From positions 62,001 through 126,000 of the forward strand of contig JAUIKS010000038.1 of assembly GCA_030430565.1 (NCBI GenBank): DNA of 64,000 nucleotides, written 5' to 3'. A program made the position numbers and the translations under genes. Positions 51,946 to 60,765 of the stretch are shown here, in pieces. This DNA is from Polyangia bacterium. Its GTDB lineage: Bacteria > Myxococcota_A > Polyangia > Nannocystales > Nannocystaceae. The notes beneath the pieces were generated by a model. The model had not been told where the DNA came from. It saw nothing but the letters and a program-made list of their open reading frames with translations, and did no database searches. Positions within the stretch are counted from its first letter, which is position 1. The number at the start of each line of letters is the position of its first letter.

Positions 51946-53289
51946 ATGAGGATGAGAGCAACAAAGCAGGGAGTGGTTCGCGCCTCGTGGCGCGCGTGGG
52001 GTCGCGCGTGGGTGCTGTGCGTGTGCGCGCCGATCGGCTTGGCGAGCTTCGCCTGCGACGCGCCGGGGCCCGAGTCGGGGAGCGACGCGGCGGAGGATCC
52101 GGTCGAGGCGCGCGCGGAGGCTCCCCCCGCGGCGGCGCATCTGCTGGCGAAGGCGATGAAGGGGGAGATGGGGGCGCATCCGAAGATGTCGGCGATCCCC
52201 GGCGCCCGCGCGACCTTCGACGAGGTGCAGGCGCTGGTCGCCGAGCACTACGTGGACGGGCCGCTGACGGAGGATGAGCTGTGGACGGGCGCGGTCGAGG
52301 GCGTGCTCGGGCGCCTGCCGCAGCTGCCCGGGCACCCGATCAACACGCTCTTGAGCCCGGAGGAGCTGAAGGAGCTCGAGGTCGGCACGAAGGGGCAGAT
52401 CGTCGGCGTCGGCGTGATGATCGAGCTGGTCGCCGACGTGATCGTGATCCGCGACGTGATCCCCGGCGCCCCGGCGGTCCGCGCGGGGTTACAGGCCGGG
52501 GACCGGATCCTCGGGGTCGACGGCGTGCGCGTGCGCGACCACGAGCTCAAGGACGTGGTCTCGCGGATCCGCGGCGAGGCGGGCACGCCGGTCGAGCTGT
52601 TCGTGCAGCGCGACACCGAGGAGTGGACCGCGGTCGTGACGCGCGGCACCGTCGAGGTCAAGAGCGTCGAGGGCCGCGTGCTCAACCCCGAGACCGGGGT
52701 CGCGTACCTGCGGATCAACTCGTTCACCAAGCGGACGGCCGAGGAGGCCCGCGCGGCGCTCGAGTCCCTCGAGGGCGAGGGGATGAAGCGGCTGATCCTC
52801 GATCTTCGCCACTGCCCCGGCGGGCTGCTGGACGCGAGCGTCGCGGTCGCGGACCTGTTCCTCGAGTCCGGCGCGGAGGTCGTCACGATCCGCGGCCGTG
52901 ACGAGGAGAAGCGCATGAGCGCGAGCTCGAGCGACGCATGGGAGTCGCTGCCGCTCGCCGTGCTGATCGGCCCGAAGACGGCGTCGGGCGCCGAGATCTT
53001 GGCGGGCGCGCTGGCCTATCATGAGCGCGGTCCGCTGATCGGCGAGCCGCCGCTGGGCAAGCGCACGGTGGAGAGCGTGCACGATCTCAAGAACGGCTGG
53101 GCGCTCAAGCTGACGATGAGTCGGTTCTTCCCGCCAGGGGTGGATCCCGCGGACACGCGGGGACCGAGCGTGAAGCCGGGGATCACGATCCCGTCGCCGG
53201 AGGGCAAGAAGTACACGCGCCTGGCGGAGCTCTCGCTCGACGCGGATCCGCCGCTGCGGGTGGCCTCCGACCTGTTGACAGCTCGCTAG
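51946..53289 (+). CDS. S41-family C-terminal-processing protease with PDZ domain
   Basis: 447 aa; a start at 51952 is equally possible, both after an AAAGGA ribosome site. Exported: an Arg-rich start, hydrophobic VLCVCAPIGLASFAC, a probable lipoprotein anchor. N-terminal helical region (ATFDEVQALVAEHYVDGPLTEDELWTGAVEGVL), PDZ domain (IVIRDVIPGAPAVRAGLQAGDRILGVDGVRV), then the peptidase domain with catalytic Ser in GPKTASGAEILAGAL and Lys in LIGEPPLGKRTVES. Cleaves proteins near their C-termini in the periplasm. Third gene of the sigma/anti-sigma unit. TTTAAGGACAGGCGG lies about 30 bp upstream. Confidence 0.9.
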   Translation: MRMRATKQGVVRASWRAWGRAWVLCVCAPIGLASFACDAPGPESGSDAAEDPVEARAEAPPAAAHLLAKAMKGEMGAHPKMSAIPGARATFDEVQALVAEHYVDGPLTEDELWTGAVEGVLGRLPQLPGHPINTLLSPEELKELEVGTKGQIVGVGVMIELVADVIVIRDVIPGAPAVRAGLQAGDRILGVDGVRVRDHELKDVVSRIRGEAGTPVELFVQRDTEEWTAVVTRGTVEVKSVEGRVLNPETGVAYLRINSFTKRTAEEARAALESLEGEGMKRLILDLRHCPGGLLDASVAVADLFLESGAEVVTIRGRDEEKRMSASSSDAWESLPLAVLIGPKTASGAEILAGALAYHERGPLIGEPPLGKRTVESVHDLKNGWALKLTMSRFFPPGVDPADTRGPSVKPGITIPSPEGKKYTRLAELSLDADPPLRVASDLLTAR

Positions 53290-53460
53290 GAGAGATCGGC
53301 ATCGGGCCGCGCGAGCCGTTGGTAAAGCGCCTCACAGACCGTTCGGAGGTGTTCACCGGCGGATCCCCGGCCCGATGCTTGTGAAGCTTACAATTCGCGT
53401 AATGACCCGCGGACGCCGGGAAATTCTCTGATCTCCCGCGCTCGCGTATGATGCACACGC

Positions 53461-54840
53461 ATGCATCGCGCCGCGCCGCTGCTCGCCGTCGTCGTGACGA
53501 CTGTCGGCTGCTTCTACGATCCCGGGGGGCAGACCAGCACCGGCGATATGGAGACGAGCAGCGGCGGGGAGGGGTCGACGGAGTCGACGGACACCTCGCC
53601 GGCGATCGACGAGTCGGTGACCGACGGCGGCGAGCAAGGGCCGCAGCTGGTCGACAGCCTCCCGCGCGACGCGGACGAGCAGGCGAGCGTGCGCCCGGAG
53701 TTCTTTCTGTGGTTCGACCGCGCGGTGAACCCCAACGACGCCTTCGCGCGGATCTTCCTGGCGACCGACACCATCGGCCCCTACGCGATCCAGATCTTCG
53801 CGTGCGAGGACGGGGACGTGAAGTGCCTGCGCGGCGAGATCCCAGACACGTTCTTGGTCGACGGTCGGCTGCCGCCCGCGACCGAGTTCGAGCTCAACAT
53901 CAGCCGCCAGATCGCGGACGTCGACGGCAACACCAACTCGCTGGATCAGAACGTTCGGTTTCGAACCCTCGACTACACCGCGAGCTGGCTGGACGACGGC
54001 GACGCGCTCACCGAGGCGCTCTGGGGCGTCGCGTACGAGCCCGCGAAGCAGCTGCTGTTCGTGCTCGGCGAGGGGCTCGACGGCTCGGCGCTGCGCCGAC
54101 TCTCGATCGTCGACGGCGAGCCGCTCGAGGTCAAGACGATGGTCGCCGGCGTGCTCGAGGACGCGCACGGCGTCCAGCAGCGCGACGGCGAGCTCTACGT
54201 CGCCGACGGCGGCAACGATCGCGTGCGCGTCTACAGCAACCTCGGCGGGACGCTCGAGGAGGTGCTCTCGCTGGGCAAGCAGACCAGCTTGACCACGCCG
54301 CACGAGTCGTTGAACACGCCGTGCGGGGCGACGGTGATCGGCGACACGATCTACATCTCGTTTACCGACAGTGACCCGGACGGCGCGGACGCGCCCAACG
54401 ACGTGCTCGCGTACACGGTCACCGACGACCTTGGCTGGTGGCGGATGCTCGACGCCAACGGGTTGTGGGACCCGCGGGCGCACGTCGCGTTGACCTCGGG
54501 GCGCAGCGGCGGGCAGCGGGTGCTGTACGTCGCGGCCGAGGACCGGCTGCGAAAGATCTCGGCGGACGGCGCGGGCTTCCTCGGCAGCCACGCGCGCAAG
54601 GGCGCGAGCTACGGCGAGGACACGCACCTGCAGACCGACAGCGCGGGCCTGCTGTACGTGGGCACGCGCGAGGGCCTGCGCGTCTACGACGCGCGCGCCG
54701 AGCCCTGGATCGAGCGCGCCGCGTTCACGGGGCTCGACATGAGCCGCTTCGCGCTGCGCGAGGAGGGGGCCGATCGGCACGTGTACTTTGGGTCATTCCT
54801 CGGGCCTGCGGTCGTCGGTCACGCGGTCGTGACGCCCTGA
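53461..54840 (+). CDS. Beta-propeller/Ig-like lipoprotein
   Basis: 459 aa. Lipobox VTTVGC, a Ser/Thr/Glu linker, then an SbsA-type Ig-like domain (ARPEFFLWFDRAVNPNDAF...FELNISRQIADVDGNTNSL) around 70-165. The rest is an NHL/YVTN-like propeller (ELYVADGGNDRVRVYSNLGG, AGLLYVGTREGLRVYD). No catalytic site recognised; likely cell-surface. The C-terminal 48 bp overlap the 3' end of the convergent membrane gene (54793-54840). Confidence 0.72.
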   Translation: MHRAAPLLAVVVTTVGCFYDPGGQTSTGDMETSSGGEGSTESTDTSPAIDESVTDGGEQGPQLVDSLPRDADEQASVRPEFFLWFDRAVNPNDAFARIFLATDTIGPYAIQIFACEDGDVKCLRGEIPDTFLVDGRLPPATEFELNISRQIADVDGNTNSLDQNVRFRTLDYTASWLDDGDALTEALWGVAYEPAKQLLFVLGEGLDGSALRRLSIVDGEPLEVKTMVAGVLEDAHGVQQRDGELYVADGGNDRVRVYSNLGGTLEEVLSLGKQTSLTTPHESLNTPCGATVIGDTIYISFTDSDPDGADAPNDVLAYTVTDDLGWWRMLDANGLWDPRAHVALTSGRSGGQRVLYVAAEDRLRKISADGAGFLGSHARKGASYGEDTHLQTDSAGLLYVGTREGLRVYDARAEPWIERAAFTGLDMSRFALREEGADRHVYFGSFLGPAVVGHAVVTP

Positions 54841-55296
54841 GCGATCGCGCGCCTGGGGAGCGCGCGAGCCCCCGGCGCGCCGACGCCAGACGCAGTATCC
54901 GGCGAAGCCGATCGTGAGCCCCAGCAGCCCGAGGTCGAAGAACCCCACGAACGAGCCGAGCGCCTCCCAGCGCCCCCGGAGCCCGAACGTGATCGCGTCG
55001 AGCGTGAGCATGGCCGCCGCGGACGTCACGGAGAGCCCGACCGCCCAGCTCGAGCGCAGCAGCATCGCGACGCCGCCCGCCAGCGCGCACAGGACGTTGA
55101 TGGCGAACAGCAGCATCAAGGAGGTCGGGTAGTCGGTGAAGTAGGCCTCGGCCCCGGCCGCGAAGTCGCTCGCGCGCAGGTACTCGGCGTCGGCGGACAT
55201 GGTCTTCACGAAGTCCCAGGCGCCCATCGAGTACGTGAAGAGGATGACGACGCCGACCATCCACGTGTGCCACGGCCGGCGCGTCTCGGTCGTCAT
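54793..55296 (-). CDS. Four-helix membrane protein of unknown function
   Basis: 167 aa, helices at about 10-30, 58-80, 85-105 and 112-135, with a charged cytoplasmic C-terminal tail (RDRSGRHDRVTDDRRPEE). Motif TMSADAEYLRAS...YFTDYPTSLMLLFAINVLCALAGG is conserved-looking in similar hypothetical membrane proteins, but I cannot name the family. The tail is encoded in the region overlapping the convergent gene, which may mean that the real stop is earlier or that the genes truly overlap. Confidence 0.6.
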   Translation of the reverse strand: MTTETRRPWHTWMVGVVILFTYSMGAWDFVKTMSADAEYLRASDFAAGAEAYFTDYPTSLMLLFAINVLCALAGGVAMLLRSSWAVGLSVTSAAAMLTLDAITFGLRGRWEALGSFVGFFDLGLLGLTIGFAGYCVWRRRAGGSRAPQARDRSGRHDRVTDDRRPEE

Positions 55297-55365
55297 ACGC
55301 GACCCAGCATAGCCAGGAGTCTCACCGGGCGTCAGGGGGCCGACGGCGCTCGGCCGCGCTCGTCG

Positions 55366-57087
55366 TTATCGCGTCACGGTCCCCGGCTGCCGCGTGACCG
55401 CGCGGGTCGTGCCGGCGTGCGTCGGCAGGTGCAGCGTGCCGAGGTTGATCGCGAGGTTCTGGAGGAAGATCGGCCCGAGCACGACGCGCTCGTTCAGCGG
55501 CCAGAAGTTGATGTCGATCGTCCCCTTGACCCCCGGTCTGAGGCTCACGGTCCAGTCGTAGCGCGGGTTCGAGAGTCGCCAGCCGAACGGCCACTGCTCG
55601 AGCGTGGGGTACTCGTTCGCCCTAAATTCGGTGTTAAAGGTGCGCGTGCTGTCGCGCGACCAGCTCAGCTCGTGCGTGCGCGCCGAGCTCTGGTTCTTGA
55701 CGCTGTCGACCGGCGCGCCGTTGACGATCGACTCATACGCGATCATCGCCTCGCCCTCGCCGCCGAGCTCGAAGCCGACCTGCGCGCGCCCCGTGATGAT
55801 GCCGAGCACGTTGAGGTTGGTGCGGGTCACGTTCGCCGGGACCCACCACGTGAGCCCGCAGTTGCTGCAGCCGTCGAACGGCGGCCGGAAGTTTCGACCC
55901 AGGTCGAATTGCAGGTTCGGCGGCAGGGTCTCGTTGACGATCGTGCCGCCGAGCACCTCGAGGAACAGCGAGACGTAGGCGCCGGCGGTGACCACCAGCT
56001 CCTTGCCGTCGAAGGCCTCGGCCTCGGACAGCCCGACGTCGCGGTAGAACGACTCGTTGGCGTCGAGCACCCGCGGGTCCACGACCGTCTGGTAGCTCAT
56101 CCGCGAGACCCTGCCGGCCTGAAAGCTCGTCGGGCTCGTGTCGACGGTGAACTCAAGCGGCACGCGCAGGCCGAAGCCGTACCACGCGTGCGCCCCGAAC
56201 TGGAACAAGCCGACCCCGAAGTCGCACTCCTTCTCCCACTCGAAGGCGTCGCTGATGGTGAAGCCCGTGAGGAACTTGACGACCTCGCGGGCCGAGCCGG
56301 CGCCGGCGATGGGCGGCAGGAACTGGAGGGCGATCGGCGGCGTCCCGGGGCGCAGCAGCGCCGTGAAGATCGACGTGAAGTCGAAGGCGCGATCGATCAT
56401 GAGCGGGACGTGGAGCGAGGAGGCGGTCGGGCGGTTGAGCGCGTCGGTCGGCAGCGCGACGCGCGTGGTGAGGACCTGGTCGCCGACGCCGAGCGCGATC
56501 GCGTCGAGCAGCGCCTGGTCGCCCTTGTCCATGTGCTTGCGCAGCGGGTGCGACGCGGGCTTGGCGGCCAGCTCCTGCTTAAAGGCCTTGAACGCGTCGC
56601 GCTGGGGCGGGGTCAGGCTCTGCGCGAGCATCCTCGGGCTCGTCGCGACGTTGGCGCGGAAGTGCTTGAGCCGGGGGACCGAGGCGCGCAGCGCCGCAGG
56701 GTCCTCGACGGTGAAGGAGATCGACGAGACGAACACCGTCGCGTGCTTCGTCCGGATCAGCTCCTCCTTCACGGTGTGACCGCCGTACAGCGCGTCCGCG
56801 TTCGCCTTCGCGAGCTGCTGACCCAGCGCGCGGTGGTGCGCGAGGACCTGCGAGGCGAGCTTCGCGGCCTTGACCGGCGCGCGCCCGGACACGCGAATTT
56901 TCCGCGACGCCAGCTGCTTCAGCGAGCCGCGCTCGACGAGTCCATCGGTGGCGATCCGGCGGGCGTCGAGGGCGTCGCGCGTGTGGCCCTTGTCGGCTTT
57001 CTCCTCGGCGTTCGCGGCAGCGGGGAGCGACACGAGCGCGAAGCACAGCGCCGAGGTCACGAGGGCGAAGCGAGAATGTGACAGCAC
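55366..57087 (-). CDS. Secreted protein of unknown function
   Basis: 573 aa from a GTG at 57087. Signal peptide with h-region LVTSALCFALVSLPAAANA and cleavage after ANA. The first half is helical (LAHHRALGQQLAKANADALYGGH). The second half is beta-rich, with pairs such as FGVGLFQFGAHAWYGFGLRVPLEF and DWTVSLRPGVKGTIDINFWPLNERVVLGPIFLQNLAINLGTL, which look like a secreted beta-sandwich or small barrel. Two Cys in CSNCGLTWW suggest a disulfide. No family recognised. A longer upstream frame is Arg-rich and rejected. Confidence 0.68.
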   Translation of the reverse strand: MLSHSRFALVTSALCFALVSLPAAANAEEKADKGHTRDALDARRIATDGLVERGSLKQLASRKIRVSGRAPVKAAKLASQVLAHHRALGQQLAKANADALYGGHTVKEELIRTKHATVFVSSISFTVEDPAALRASVPRLKHFRANVATSPRMLAQSLTPPQRDAFKAFKQELAAKPASHPLRKHMDKGDQALLDAIALGVGDQVLTTRVALPTDALNRPTASSLHVPLMIDRAFDFTSIFTALLRPGTPPIALQFLPPIAGAGSAREVVKFLTGFTISDAFEWEKECDFGVGLFQFGAHAWYGFGLRVPLEFTVDTSPTSFQAGRVSRMSYQTVVDPRVLDANESFYRDVGLSEAEAFDGKELVVTAGAYVSLFLEVLGGTIVNETLPPNLQFDLGRNFRPPFDGCSNCGLTWWVPANVTRTNLNVLGIITGRAQVGFELGGEGEAMIAYESIVNGAPVDSVKNQSSARTHELSWSRDSTRTFNTEFRANEYPTLEQWPFGWRLSNPRYDWTVSLRPGVKGTIDINFWPLNERVVLGPIFLQNLAINLGTLHLPTHAGTTRAVTRQPGTVTR

Positions 57088-57271
57088 CGCGCGATCGTAC
57101 GGCTTCTTCGCGCGCGACGCGACGGCGCGCTGCTCCTGATCGAGGCGCGCGCGATTTCGTTCGCGCCGAGGAGCTCTGAATGACAAACAGCGTATCGAAA
57201 CCGCGCTCGCGCGCTCCGACGCTCGAGCGTCAAGCCCGACGATGAGCGCTCACGTCGAGGCTCAAGGGAGC

Positions 57272-57643
57272 CTAGCCTGCATCTTCGTCGTCGCGGGACA
57301 TCCACGCGCTCCAGGCCGCGAAGCTGCCGAGGCCGGCGGACTCGAGGCGCCGCACGGCCTCGTCGACGGCCTCGCCGTCGCCGTCGAGCTCGCTCCAGAC
57401 GGCGGTCGCGGCCCAGTCGAGCCAGCCGGTGGGCGGCGGGAAGCGGCGGAAGTACGCGAGGCGTGACGCGGGCGCCTTCGGCTGTCCTTCCCACCATGCT
57501 GTCCAAACGGCCGTGTGCCACTCGCCGGCGCCCATGTACCAGAACGAGGTGAAGCGCGCGCGATCGGGGAACTCGACCCAGGGCGGGCGCACGCAGCCGT
57601 GGGCCCGCACGGCCGCGGCGATGTCTCGCTCGATCAGCGTCAC
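57272..57643 (-). CDS. Small Trp-rich soluble protein of unknown function
   Basis: 123 aa. Compact, aromatic-rich: PPWVEFPDRARFTSFWYMGAGEWHTAVWTAWWEGQPKAPASRLAYFRRFPPPTGWLDWAATAVW. It lies 27 bp upstream of the 3' end of, and on the same strand as, the CHASE-kinase gene at 57671, so it may be the second gene of that operon. Similar small Trp-rich proteins are common in myxobacteria without function. Confidence 0.6.
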   Translation of the reverse strand: MTLIERDIAAAVRAHGCVRPPWVEFPDRARFTSFWYMGAGEWHTAVWTAWWEGQPKAPASRLAYFRRFPPPTGWLDWAATAVWSELDGDGEAVDEAVRRLESAGLGSFAAWSAWMSRDDEDAG

Positions 57644-57670
57644 GGCGACACTCTATCCCAGGCGCCCGGC

Positions 57671-59698
57671 TCAGGCGCTGCGCTGGGTGTCGCTGCGCGC
57701 CTGCAGATCGATGACGACCGTGCGCTGCTGGGTCTCGTCGCTCTTGAGCGTGCGCACGGCCTGGAGATTGGCGGTCTTGATCTGCTCGGCGTAGCGGAGC
57801 CACCAGTCGGCGGCGTCCTGCTCGGTCCACGGGTCGACGTTGACCTCCGCGAGCGCGGCGAGCAGCTCGCGGGCGCTCGCGGGGCGCTCGGCCGGCGACT
57901 TCGCGAGCAGGCGCAGGATGAGCCGCTCGAGCTCCAGCGGGATCGGGTTCTCGGTCCGCCACGAGGGCGGCCTGGGCGGCTCGTTGAGGTGCTGGGCGCA
58001 GACCTCCGCGATCGAGGTGCCGGTGAACACGTGGTCGCCGACGAGCAGGTAGTACGCCACCGCGCCCAGCGCGTAGAGGTCGACGCGCGCGTCCTCCTCG
58101 CCCCGGGTCGCGCTCTCGATGCGCTCGGGCGCGAGGTACTTCGGGGTGCCCAGCAGCTTGCGCCCGAGGGTGGTGTCCTCGCGATCGTCGCCGATGTCTT
58201 TGACGAGGCCGAAGTCGAGCACCTTGACGAAGTCGTGCATGCCGCCGCGGCGCGTGAGCATGATGTTGGCGGGGCTGATGTCGCGGTGCAGCAGGCCGTT
58301 GTCGTGGGCGTCGACGAGCGCGCTGGCGATCTGGCGGACGATGAAGACGACGCGCGCGGGCGGCTGCGCGCCGTCGAGCGCGACGAGCTCGGCGAGCGAG
58401 ATGCCGTCGATGAACTCCATCGCGTAGTAGAACAGCCCCTGGGGCGTCTTGCCGTAGTCGTAGATGGCGACGATGTTGGGGTGCGTCAGCTTGCTGGTGA
58501 GCTGGACCTCGCGTTCGAAGCGCTTGGCGAGCGCGCGACCCTTCAGCTCCGGTCGCAGCAGCTTGATCGCGGTCGGCCGCCGCAGCATCGCGTGTCGGGC
58601 TCGGTAGACGACCCCCATGCCGCCCTCGCCGAGGCGCTTGAGCAGGGTGTACTGGCCGAGCTTCTGCGCCTCCTCGACGCTGCGACGCAGGCGCGTGACG
58701 AGCCGGACCGCGCGCGCGGCGAGCATGACGATGACGGTGAACACGAGGCCCAGCGCGAGCGTGAACCACGGGCGCTCGCGCTTGCGGGCGCGCCGCGTGA
58801 AGGTCACGGACCAGCGCCGGTCGGCGAACTCAAACGCCTCGGTGTGCGCGAGCGCGGCGTCTGGCTCGGGGGACAGGCCGATCCCGAGGTCGGACTCGTA
58901 GAGCACGCGGTCGTAGGCGGGCGCGTCGACGTCGAGGATAGCGACGCCGAAGGCCGGGTCCTCGAGCGCCTCGCCGAGCACCACGTCGACGAGCGGCTCG
59001 GCGGTGAGGATGACGACCGCGAGGCCCTCGAGCGCGGTCCTCCTGCTGGCTTGGTTGTCGTGGGGGAGGTCGATCGCGTAGACCGGCATGAACAGCGCGA
59101 GCTCGAGGGCGCCGTCGGGCGACTGGGGCGGGCGAAACGGCGCCGAGCTGGTCATCCGGCCCTCGTCGCGCGCGCGCGCGGCCGGCTCGGCCAGCTCGGG
59201 GACGCTGAGGAGGTTGAGGCCGAGCGACTCGTCGCTCGGCTCGCTGTAGAAGACGGGGAGGTAGCTCTCGCGCTCGGTCGCGGGCACGAGCACGCCGGGG
59301 CCGGCCTGGTCGGTGAAGCGAAACTTGAGCCGCCCGTCGTTGATCGCGCTGGCCTCGAAGCGAGTGCGCGCGCTCGCGGGGACGCGCGGGACCCACTGGA
59401 CCGCGCGCACGATGTCGACGCGCACCGTCGTCGCCCGGACGAAGCGCGCGAACTCGCCGCGGCTGACCTCGGTCGTGGAGTAGTGGAGCGCCGGGATGTA
59501 GTGCAGGACCTCGAGCGCGCCCTCGAGCTTCGACTGCAGGGCCACGGAGTAGGCCCTCGCCATGCCCACGAACTTCTTCCGCTCGACCTCCTGGCGCTGC
59601 CGCTCGACAGCGAAGAACACGGCGATGCTCACCGCGACGCCGACCGCGAGGATGAGCAGATCCTGCAGCCGGCGGACATGCGCCCCGGTCCTGAACAT
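57671..59698 (-). CDS. CHASE-domain membrane Ser/Thr protein kinase with variant catalytic loop
   Basis: 675 aa. Helix 1 (about 13-30), then an extracytoplasmic CHASE-type sensor domain (about 40-260: VQWVPRVPASARTRFEASA, YLPVFYSEPS, ALELALFMPVYA, GLAVVILTAEPLVDVVL), helix 2 (about 318-335, FTLALGLVFTVIVMLAARAV), then the kinase (GEGGMGVVYRARH, TAIKLLRPE, LLHRDISPANIML, VLDFGLVKD, APER). The catalytic loop has HRDIS: the conserved Lys two residues after the catalytic Asp is Ser. CHASE sensors bind small extracellular ligands and are usually on histidine kinases, so coupling to a Ser/Thr kinase is less common. Confidence 0.88.
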   Translation of the reverse strand: MFRTGAHVRRLQDLLILAVGVAVSIAVFFAVERQRQEVERKKFVGMARAYSVALQSKLEGALEVLHYIPALHYSTTEVSRGEFARFVRATTVRVDIVRAVQWVPRVPASARTRFEASAINDGRLKFRFTDQAGPGVLVPATERESYLPVFYSEPSDESLGLNLLSVPELAEPAARARDEGRMTSSAPFRPPQSPDGALELALFMPVYAIDLPHDNQASRRTALEGLAVVILTAEPLVDVVLGEALEDPAFGVAILDVDAPAYDRVLYESDLGIGLSPEPDAALAHTEAFEFADRRWSVTFTRRARKRERPWFTLALGLVFTVIVMLAARAVRLVTRLRRSVEEAQKLGQYTLLKRLGEGGMGVVYRARHAMLRRPTAIKLLRPELKGRALAKRFEREVQLTSKLTHPNIVAIYDYGKTPQGLFYYAMEFIDGISLAELVALDGAQPPARVVFIVRQIASALVDAHDNGLLHRDISPANIMLTRRGGMHDFVKVLDFGLVKDIGDDREDTTLGRKLLGTPKYLAPERIESATRGEEDARVDLYALGAVAYYLLVGDHVFTGTSIAEVCAQHLNEPPRPPSWRTENPIPLELERLILRLLAKSPAERPASARELLAALAEVNVDPWTEQDAADWWLRYAEQIKTANLQAVRTLKSDETQQRTVVIDLQARSDTQRSA

Positions 59699-59804
59699 GA
59701 ATAAGTGACCAGACTACCACGGCGCGTCTCCTACGCATGGAGACGGCAGGAGATGCGCCCGTTCAGCGCGAGATCCCGACGGCGCGCGACGGCTCCACCC
59801 GCGA

Positions 59805-60701
59805 CTACGGGCGGCTGCCGTCGACTCGGTACCGCGCCAGATCTACGTGGATGTGGTTGCGGTGGAGCCGATCGAAGTACGGCGTGACGACGACGGAGAA
59901 GATCGCCTCGTCGTACAGTCGGTTCGCGAGTTCGCGCAGGAATAACGTCTCGGGCGCCTCCGGGGACTCCACCGCCGGCTTGAAGTCCTCGAGCACGCCG
60001 GCCGTCTTGCCGTTGGCGAAGTGGAAGCGCCGCAGGTCGAAGCCGTTGGCGTAGCTGTGCTCGCTGATCAGATCGTAGGCCGCCATCTTGCGGCAGTTGT
60101 AGGTGCCGAGGTGGTCGATCTGCGTGATGCGGGCGCCGACGTGCCGCTGCGCGACCTCCTGGGCGACGCGTTCGAAGTCGGCGAGCGCGAGCGCCATGCC
60201 GCAGGTCAGCAGCGGCGAGGACTTGCTGTACTTGATCTCGCCGGGGCCCCGACGCACGCGCACGACCTGCTTCGAACCGCAGGTGTAGACCCCGTTCTGC
60301 TTGCGGCCCAGCCCGATGCGCGCCGGTTTATAGGTGATGCCCGCGTCCGCGAGCAGCTGCTCGCAGCCCTCGATCGGGGGGGGCGGGCCGATCACTTCGT
60401 CGTTGTCGGGGTCGAGGTCCGCGTGCGCGCGGTGGTCGGGCTCATCGTCGCGCGGGGGGGACGTCTCGGCGGTCGCGGCTGCAGGCGCCGGCGTGGCGCT
60501 CGCGTCCGCGGGGACGCGCGGGCGCTCGCGCTCGGCGGTGGCGGTGCTATCGGGCGCGGGCTCAGCGGGGGCGCCGTCGTCCGGCGCGGGCGCGGACTCG
60601 GAGGGGGCGTTCGAGCTCGCGGCGGAGCTGTCACACGCGCTCGCGCCCGCGGCGAGCAGGGTGAGCGCGAGCGCGTGGCGGGTGAGGGAGGCGAGGCGCA
60701 C
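59805..60701 (-). CDS. Extensin-like C-terminal-domain lipoprotein
   Basis: 298 aa. Lipoprotein signal ending AGASAC and a long Pro/Ala/Glu/Ser linker (25-100). The C-terminal domain has the extensin-like (ExtL, PF06904-type) pattern: CEQLLADAGITYKP, YTCGSKQVVRV, SSPLLTCGMALALADFERV, HLGTYNCR, SEHSYANGFDLRRFHFANG and HRNHIHVDL. The H-S...D and H-x-H residues resemble the zinc site of D,D-carboxypeptidases, so peptidoglycan trimming is likely. Four Cys could form two disulfides. Monocistronic. Confidence 0.85.
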   Translation of the reverse strand: MRLASLTRHALALTLLAAGASACDSSAASSNAPSESAPAPDDGAPAEPAPDSTATAERERPRVPADASATPAPAAATAETSPPRDDEPDHRAHADLDPDNDEVIGPPPPIEGCEQLLADAGITYKPARIGLGRKQNGVYTCGSKQVVRVRRGPGEIKYSKSSPLLTCGMALALADFERVAQEVAQRHVGARITQIDHLGTYNCRKMAAYDLISEHSYANGFDLRRFHFANGKTAGVLEDFKPAVESPEAPETLFLRELANRLYDEAIFSVVVTPYFDRLHRNHIHVDLARYRVDGSRP

Positions 60702-60765
60702 TGCTGTAATTCTACGCGTCAGCGCGCGCCGGGGTTTAGCGTGACGCCGCGACGATGGTGCACGC

